Source: Cephalotus follicularis
Lineage: Eukaryota > Streptophyta > Magnoliopsida > Oxalidales > Cephalotaceae
Reading direction: 5' to 3'
Length of the DNA stretch: 64,000 bases
Assembly (NCBI GenBank): GCA_001972305.1
Contig: BDDD01002930.1
Location: 1 to 64,000, forward strand
Part shown: piece by piece, positions 57,480 to 64,000 of the stretch
Layout: every line of letters starts with the position of its first letter
How positions within the stretch are numbered: the first letter of the stretch is position 1
Notes under the pieces: model-generated
The model's database searches: none
The model's input: only the letters and a program-made list of their open reading frames with translations
What the model was told of the DNA's origin: nothing
Translations under genes and position numbers: made by a program

Positions 57480-58130
57480 GACAGCAATATGAAATCAAGA
57501 TCCAAAAAGATAGTCAAAATCAATAGAAGATATCAAGATCCATAACAAATCATGATCCATGAAGGGTATCAAGACCTCAAAGGGATATCAAGGCTCATAA
57601 ATACAACCGAAATCCACAAACATAAACAAGATACACAAGTGTAAACAAAAATAAAAGAAAGGAATCTCAATACTCAACAAATAGCTCCACAATATAAATA
57701 TAAGTCAGGAATGAGAACAAGATCTACAAAAGAAATCAAGATCATCTCAAAGCTCAAGACTCACGAGTACAATAAAATCAGAGTACATAAAATATCAAGA
57801 ATCAAGGATGTGATCAAGAATATAAACTCATGCTGGTATAATCAATAAATGAAAGAGATAAAAGACCATTATGGCTCCATAAAAGAACGTTCAAACTCAT
57901 CAAATGCAATAGCGTAAAAATCCATGAAACAATCTCAATGATCAAGTCAATACTTTACAATACGATGGACTCACAATGAATTAACCAAGGACTCAACAAG
58001 GAAGATCAAAATCAAGGCAGAAATCAAATACATGAGAGTCACAATAAATCAAATTATATGAATATCAAAACTCCAAGATACGATCATAATCAAATATCAA
58101 ACATCAAGAATGTAATATGTGCCCAAAGAA
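57480..58130. repeat. Degenerate ATCAAGATCCA array in F2
   Basis: Counterpart of 55440-56110, with words such as ATCAAGATCCATAACAAATC and GAAATCCACAAACAT. Confidence 0.55.
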
Positions 58131-61120
58131 TCATGAACAACAAAATGTAAGGGGATGCTGGTACCAATCCTGTCACTGTCTCATATCTCCGCCGAATCAC
58201 ATGGCGTCATATCATAACCGCTGCAGCAATAATATCAGGCCAATAGGCTACAGGATGTGATCATCATCCATCATACACCGGTGCAGAGTACCTATGGTAA
58301 GCATAACATCCAAACCTCGCACGAGGGGCCAGAATATACCGAACGGACCCTAGCCCTTGCCGAGAAAACCCACACGCACACTCACCCTCATCCGAGGGAC
58401 CCGCATGCAATATATATATCAACAACCAAACACAGTCCAATAGGAGGGTAATGGAGTAGCTCTGCTGCACTCACACTCAGCATACCATCATAGACAATAG
58501 TGTGCCACAAATCCATGTATGGAACCCGGGGGCAGTTTCCACATAACACCCCATCATAGACCAATGGGCCTGCTAAGTAGAGTTGAGCGTAAAACATATA
58601 CCACTCCTTGGACCGATAATACATATACATAATCCTGGTACCCAGCATCAGAATATAAATAGTATAACAATATAACAAGTCACAAAGTCACAAGTGTGAG
58701 AAGGTGACCAAGTCACCCAGAGCGTCGAGCATATAACCGCTCGGAATCACATCACAATCATGAATACGTTAACAGAAGACAACCGGGATACAAATCCCAA
58801 CCAAGATCACATATCACAAGAAATCAGGCACATATGCAAACAACTTGACTCTCAAATAAAGAATTGCTCAATGGCCTCAACAACAAAGCTCAAGTATAAG
58901 AATGCGGAAATCAATACAAATCAACAAATCCGATAACTATGAGCCATCTCAAAGCAGAACCACAAAAGGGCACAAACATCATCAAGAATAACAAGCTCAA
59001 GGAAAGTCAAAGAAGGGAAATGTCCATTAACAACAAGGTTGTGCAAAGGCACATGGCCACATGACAACCATTTCTTACAAAAGATAGGAATTTCTCAACA
59101 GTACCAACAACGAAGCCGAATTATAACAATACGGGAATAGAATGAGTATAGAAATAGCGAAGAAGCAAATATCTATCCGCGGAAGCCAAGCGGATATAAT
59201 AGTAGAGTCATATGAATGTACAACTTATAACGTCTCATACCAATCAGAAAGTTCGATGAAAATACCAATAAAGGATCCGAAGTAAACGATTATGGACTCA
59301 ATTACATATCGGACAATTAACAAGTCATGTTACGGTTCAGTCGAGAATGTCAATAAAGGATTCCAAGAAACAATAATGGAATCATCATATAACAAGTCAT
59401 ATCACATGGACGAATCACACAAAAAGGGCTATCAACAAGTCAGATGAATCACAAACGTAAGAATAACAATAAGGATACATATCCATCATCAAGAATAACA
59501 TGAATAGTAAGATAAGGGAAGGAGATTTTCTACTCACTGATTTACGGAAGGTGGCTCCGGATCGAATACAGGAGTCCAAGACTACAACGTTATTACATAA
59601 CAATATCCATAAGCATACTTTCCATGCTTATATAATGAGAGATGTATAAAATGTACATATAGGCTATATGATAGCTATATTCCCCATTTTATACTCACTA
59701 GAATCCCTAACATCCATGAACCTCAAATATTCATTGGCAAACCATTCACATGTACTCTCTTAGCAACTTATAAGACAATTTCAACGTATTCACATAATCT
59801 CCTTATCGCTTATAAATGCACTGTACCACTTACATAACCTTACCATCTCATTTTTTACACTTTCCACTAATAGTTTTCATGTTTCATTTATATATGCACA
59901 TATGCAAGTTATATTCATATATCCATTCAATTTCTACTCTTAATACTCAATAATTCCAACATTAACATACTCATACAAATATCGTTCATTAAACCCTTAA
60001 ACACTTTCAATTCTATGCCTGCACATGAACATATGTTCTCAATTATTCATTATCTAAACTAGAACCTCTACACAATATGTAAACATGCCTATATCAACTA
60101 ATTAACAAGTAACATGAAGAAAACTCACAATTCACTATCATTAGCTTATAATCACTTCTTTACCTGTTCCAATACAGCCATAATTATTTACTACACATAT
60201 CAATGTAATAGATGCAAATAACGAAATTACTATAGGAGAGGAAATTCACCTCCCAAGACGTTGAAATCTAGATCGGCTATCGGATTCCCTGTCATGGATC
60301 GAAAACTCCCCCATCATCGATCAAATCCTTCACTCTACATGGAATATCTCAATCGAATTATATTATATACATATACATCAAACATCACGCGTCACCGGAG
60401 CTGCGGACAGATTCTGGCCAACCCTCCGGAGTCCCGGTCACGATACCAACAACGCCTACATTGATTGAGCTACGTATTACGGCTAAGGAGCCGCCGTGAC
60501 TTGGAGCAAAAATGCTCGATCACAGCCGGCAGTGAGTTTGACTCACTAAGTCGACTCGCCGGTCATCCAAGAATTTAGGTCGCTTCATAAATAAGTCACA
60601 GAATAACGTGGTCTACACGTCTCTGCCCCAGACTCGCCGAGAATCGGCGGATACCGCCGCGCCAGATCTCCGGCTGAGACGCCATTGCTCCGGTCTTGCC
60701 ACCACTAGCCTCCATAGCTCCCAAGCTATTCGTTGGTGGCCGAGACTCACCAAGAATCGTCATAGAACATGGCGTCCTAAGGCGACAGTGATTCAAAACG
60801 TCGGGTTGACTCAAACGGCAAAAATCCGGCCGATTTCGGCCGACTAATGCCTCAACTGGCATCAAGATGGGAATAGGTGGTCTTCGAGACCACAACCGTA
60901 CCCATCTGCGATGCTAAAGGTCACTGACGGCGGTGGCAGAGGCCAAGATAAAGGGGAAGAAAAAAAAAAGAAAAGAGAAGAAGGAAGGAGGAGGAGGGAG
61001 TTAACGGGGATGGAGCAGCCGCAGGGATGCTAGCCGCCTCCTCCCGGTCGCCGGCCCGACGTCTCTCTGGTCGTCTCTCCCCCAATCTCTCTGCGCCTCT
61101 CTCTGTCTCTTTGTTCTCTC
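58131..61120. other. F2 body; no gene
   Basis: Mostly A-rich LTR sequence. From 60460 to 61000 it becomes GC-rich with repeated CTCGCC(G)AGAATCGGCGG and GTGAGTTTGACTCACT words; homologous sequence lies in F1 at 61305-61640. Short ORFs there show no protein-like features. Confidence 0.65.
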
Positions 61121-61183
61121 ACACGGGCGCATAGCGCCCGTGTCCCTCTGTTTTGTTAAAATAGAAGGCGCACCTAACGCCTT
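61121..61183 (-). other. GC-rich hairpin pair in F2
   Basis: Hairpin 1 has perfect 10-bp arms at 61121-61130 and 61134-61143 (ACACGGGCGC / GCGCCCGTGT), loop 3 nt. Hairpin 2 has 6-bp arms at 61165-61170 and 61178-61183 (AAGGCG / CGCCTT), loop 7 nt. On the sense strand they lie 115-180 bp from the LTR 5' end, next to a purine-rich GAGAGAACAAAGAGAC tract. Confidence 0.75.
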
Positions 61184-61896
61184 ATGGATTTTTTTAACAT
61201 ATAATATTAATATAATAATGATAATAATAGCAACAAAAAATAATAATATGCTCATGTCTTATGCAAATCAACCTCGTAAATGTGACACAGGGTGTCACAG
61301 CAGCCCCCACCGGTAGTGAGTTTGACTCACTGAGTCAACTCACCGGTCAACAAACAATTATGGCCACTTCACAAAAAGGGGTCCAGGAGGTCCGTACTAC
61401 GCGTCTACGCCCGTAACTCACCGAGAACCGGCGGCTGTCGCCGTGCTGGACCTCCGGCGGAGACGCCATTGCTCCAGTCTCACCACCACTAGCCTCCACA
61501 ACCTTCAGGCTACTCATTGGTGAGCGAGACTCGCTGGAAATTGGGGCCAAACATGTCGTCACAGCCGGCAGCGAGCCAAGGTGACTGAGTTGACTCAGCG
61601 CCTAGAATCTGGTCCATTTTGGAAAAATGATGCCACAGCCACCGTCAAAATGGGTGTAGGTGATACCCACGATGAAGACCAGCCCCACCCGCAATGATAT
61701 CAGTGGTTGGATAGCTGCGGCAGTCACCGCAGGGTGAAACAAAACAGAAAGAAAGGAGAAGAAAGAGGAAGAAGGAGGATACCTGGCAGTGGAAGTAACG
61801 TCGTCGCCATCTTTCCCGTCCTCCGGCGCCTGGCCCGACGTCTCTCTCCCATTCTCTGCATCTCTCTCTTGTCACTCTGTTCTTTCTTTCTTTCAT

Positions 61897-61960
61897 ACGG
61901 GCGCATGATGCGCCCGTCTCTTTCTCTTGTGTTTTAAAAATGCCTGGCGCGTCTAGCGCC
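61897..61960 (-). other. GC-rich hairpin pair in F1
   Basis: Hairpin 1 has perfect 10-bp arms at 61897-61906 and 61908-61917 (ACGGGCGCAT / ATGCGCCCGT), one base between. Hairpin 2 has 5-bp arms at 61946-61950 and 61956-61960 (GGCGC / GCGCC). The arms and loops differ from F2, but pairing is kept. Confidence 0.75.
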
Positions 61961-62300
61961 TTTTAGACGTGCCCGACTCCCTCTCTCTCTCTTTTTTTTA
62001 ATAAAAGGATAATAACAATATATATTTATAATAACCATATTAATAATACGCTCACATATTTTGTACGTCGACCTCGTAAAAGTGACACCGGGTGTCACAA
62101 TATCTACGTTACTTTTCCATTGTTAAAGCTTTATTGTGTTATTCTTTCATTGAGCTTTTATTGTGAGCCTTTGTGATATCCCGTTCCTATGCTTACATGT
62201 TCTATGTTGGATTTATACCTTTTGATGTAGGCTATGGTATGTGAATGCTTTGGTTTTTGGTTTGAATTTCTTTTTTTATTTTGTTTTCTGGGCACAAAGC

Positions 62301-62434
62301 GCCGACACTCTTATTAGAATCGACGACGCTTTGTCTACTGTGTGAGACACGTCGACGCCTAAACGTGTGACATCGACCCGTTTTGTGTTGGAGTGTTTAA
62401 CAGTCGACGCTTTAAGTAAACAGTTGACGCTTTA
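62301..62434. repeat. GTCGACGC word cluster 1 in B'
   Basis: Seven words: GCCGACAC, ATCGACGACGCTTT, CGTCGACGCC, CATCGACCC, CAGTCGACGCTTTA, CAGTTGACGCTTTA and the like, immediately upstream of a TATA box. Confidence 0.82.
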
Positions 62435-62465
62435 GTCGGCTTTCCATATCAGTTTGGACGGTGGG

Positions 62466-62475
62466 CTATTTAAGG
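62466..62475 (+). promoter_or_regulatory. TATA-like box of B'
   Basis: CTATTTAAGG, about 30 bp after word cluster 1. Confidence 0.5.
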
Positions 62476-63193
62476 AAAGGGAATTTTGCCATTTATGTTA
62501 ATCCGATTTTTCCTTCTTTGTTAAAGCCGAATCTGCAAGAAAGGAAAACTCATTAGATGCACGATTTACATTAATTTTCACTCGTTTTTGCTGATTTTAA
62601 AAGACTAAGAATTTATTTGAAAGAAAACTAGCTGCACTTTTTTTTACAAAACTCGTTTGGACGCATTTTCTACACTGATTTCGACGTTTTCTGGAGGTAT
62701 TTTCTAAACAAAAGTTGTAGATTACACTATGTAGTTTATGTATCATCTTTTATTTTGTAGTAAAACCGATTATAACTCGTATTCAAGCATGATTTTGGAA
62801 GCCTGTTGAAACAAAAATTTTGCTGTTATTTTTATATGATTATTCATGGGTTTTATTCATAACTGGTAATGTTGATGCTTAAAAATAAAGAAATCATGCA
62901 ATTGACGTATGTAGATATATATATATGTCACTGATATTATGATTTATACAGAAAATTTCGGATTATGGTGCATGATTTACAAACTGTTGTAAACCAGAAA
63001 TTTTAATTCAAGATTTTCATACCTTTGTTTTACTTTTGGTCATGCACTAAGATATATATAAAGGTATTTTTGAATTGGTATAACATATCACAGAACCTGC
63101 ATATCATTGTTTGTGCTCATTGATTTTTAAAAACGGATTTACTCATGTTTTGCCGGCAATTTTCTGCAATTGGTATTCTGGGTCTGGCGCAAA

Positions 63194-63325
63194 CCGTCGA
63201 CGCTTTCGTTCTGAGCGTCGCCACTTTGTATCGTTTTATCCTTTGGTCTGTCGACTCTTGGCTCGACGCTTTGTCCTTTTGTACAACTAAACCGTCGACG
63301 CCTAAGAACAAACTGTCGACGCTTT
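63194..63325. repeat. GTCGACGC word cluster 2 in B'
   Basis: Seven words, e.g. CCGTCGACGCTTT, GCGTCGCCAC, CTGTCGACTC, CCGTCGACGCC and CTGTCGACGCTTT. Same spelling as cluster 1; located about 720 bp after the TATA box and 145 bp before the TAAGGTACG landmark shared with B. Confidence 0.85.
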
Positions 63326-64000
63326 ATGGCAATTTTAGTGTTTTGTCCTTTTTATGTTATGTGATGTTTTCACTCATACGATTAGGTGTTGATATCATCA
63401 TTGGTGGAGTTTAGGATACTTATAGAGTGCTTTTGTTCGGTATTCTAATTGTTTAGATTTTCGACCTGCTAAGGTACGGATTTTTCGTTCCTTGACACAC
63501 ACTTACTATTTTAATTCTGTTCTGAGATTAAATATAGATTCTGGTTTTGTTATCATTCGGTTTTACGAGTATGTTCCTTTTTGGTTTACGAATTCCGTAT
63601 ATTTGGATTTTGAAAATAAAGTTGTTTGATATTTTATGAGGTAAATATTCTGACTTTATGAAATCAGTTGTGATGTATTTACGAAATGATATGCAATCAT
63701 CTCTTTATTGTGATATTAAATGAGTTGATTTTTGATTATGAAAGCATACGTTATATCGTTTGAGAACAATCTATGATTATGTTTTGGAAAAACCTTCTAT
63801 GTGTTTTAAATGATTTGATGAAATCATAATTTTAAAATGGTGATATACTGAGCTTTTATATCCACCTATGGAGGTACCATAGGCATGCTGTGGGCTTGGC
63901 ACGGGGGCATGACACTTTTCGTAACGGTGTGATTTGTTTATAGCGTCTCTTTGTGATATCCTTGGATAGGATTTGTGATAGGGACGTATGGATCGATCCT

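Larger units (their letters stand above)
57094..61299 (-). mobile_element. F2: 4.2-kb solo LTR inserted in F1
   Basis: Flanked by a perfect 5-bp duplication GCAGC (57089-57093 and 61300-61304). On + it starts TGTCACACCCGTTTCC and ends GGGTGTCACA. Same orientation as F1 and about 1.1 kb longer. No ORF with recognisable retroelement domains, no primer site, and no polypurine tract, so a single giant LTR is the simplest reading. The first half is the A-rich array; the stretch 58140-58760 is mixed; 60400-61100 is GC-rich; hairpins lie near 61121-61183. Confidence 0.85.
54791..62099 (-). mobile_element. F1: long non-coding LTR, minus strand, split by F2
   Basis: On the minus strand it starts TGTGACACCCGGTGTCAC at 62099 and ends at 54791 (+ reads TGGCACACCCGTTCTCG). 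The flanks AAATC (54786-54790) and ATATC (62100-62104) are a 5-bp duplication with one mismatch. Without F2 it is about 3.1 kb. No coding sequence; probably a solo LTR of a large Ty3-type element. It is homologous to F2 throughout, e.g. the segment AGGGGGTTAGTCCAAATGAC (55328 and 57366). Confidence 0.8.
27784..62171 (+). mobile_element. S3: Sirevirus-type LTR, split by C and by F1
   Basis: An LTR begins TGTTAGCTTTTATG at 27784, followed by TTTTGATGATAACAAA, a typical Sirevirus LTR opening. Its visible pieces are 27784-27992, 54223-54790 and 62105-62171. The pieces join logically: the GTCAACGCC word cluster begins in the first piece (27934) and continues in the second. A TATA box is at 54736. 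B' begins inside it at about 62172. No coding part of S3 is in the window, so 5' LTR versus solo LTR is open. Confidence 0.6.
62172..64000 (+). mobile_element. LTR B', 5' portion (homologue of B)
   Basis: It probably starts TGTGATATCCCGTTCC at 62172 and continues out of the window. Homologous to B near 63470 (7593) and 63865-63990 (8075-8220). Layout: word cluster, TATA box, a transcribed non-coding stretch, a second word cluster, then the region shared with B. No coding sequence. The start is inferred from the TG end and the change in sequence character. Confidence 0.55.

Noticed and set aside
60596-61906. GC-rich stretch with several short frames, possibly a host exon
   Set aside because: The region is repeated in F1 and F2, frames are not conserved between the copies, and no protein features are visible.

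Overview
The window looks like gene-free plant heterochromatin built almost entirely from nested LTR retrotransposons. Evidence for a plant is direct: Ty3 chromoviruses with a C-terminal chromodomain (Tekay-like), Ty1/copia Sireviruses with an extra ORF between pol and the 3' LTR, initiator-tRNA-Met type primer sites, and AT-rich non-coding LTRs of 1.1-4.2 kb. I find no host gene, tRNA, rRNA or CRISPR array. All retroelement coding regions are broken. The species cannot be named from the sequence.

Layout, using my own labels. The outer host is D, a copia-type element on the + strand; its visible LTR runs from 13995 to 25508 and its leader to 27783. To the left, D's LTR is split by C', a minus-strand LTR whose 5' end is at 13994. 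C' holds A (minus strand, ending 13094), A holds B (+, ending 9243) and a solo Tekay LTR (10070-12808), B holds Sirevirus S1 (+, 456-5300), and S1 holds E (minus strand, 1-455). D's LTR also holds the Tekay chromovirus G1 (minus strand, 14618-24820). To the right, D's leader is interrupted at 27784 by S3, a Sirevirus-type LTR. S3 holds the copia element C (+, 27993-54217). C's 5' LTR contains the truncated Sirevirus S2 (minus strand, 28206-35554), and its 3' LTR contains the Tekay element G2 (+, 45117-54037). S3 then holds F1 (minus strand, 54791-62099), a long non-coding LTR that itself contains F2 (57094-61299), a 4.2 kb relative. A final LTR, B' (homologous to B), starts near 62172 and leaves the window. 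Five-bp target duplications support the solo LTR (GTGGA), C (ATATG), S2 (GGTTG) and F2 (GCAGC) exactly, and G2 and F1 with one mismatch.

The most striking structure is not a gene. Nearly every element carries dense clusters of a short self-complementary word at 15-35 bp spacing, in non-coding cis regions: the LTR segment upstream of the TATA box, a second LTR cluster about 0.6-0.7 kb downstream of it, and, in Sireviruses, the spacer between pol and ORF2. Each element uses its own spelling of the word: AGTCGACT in S1, B and all Tekay LTRs; CGTCGAYG in S2; CGTCAACGCC in S3; GTCGACGCTTT in B'; AGACCTC/GAGGTC in D. Separate clusters in one element use the same spelling. Unrelated Ty1 and Ty3 elements share both the word and a 19-base string that includes flanking linker, and four Tekay LTRs differ by gains and losses of whole word-plus-linker units.

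The coding parts are ordinary degenerate gag, protease, reverse transcriptase, RNase H, integrase and chromodomain. S2 is a deletion derivative that keeps gag and ORF2 but lacks integrase and most of reverse transcriptase. G2 lacks most of gag and protease.
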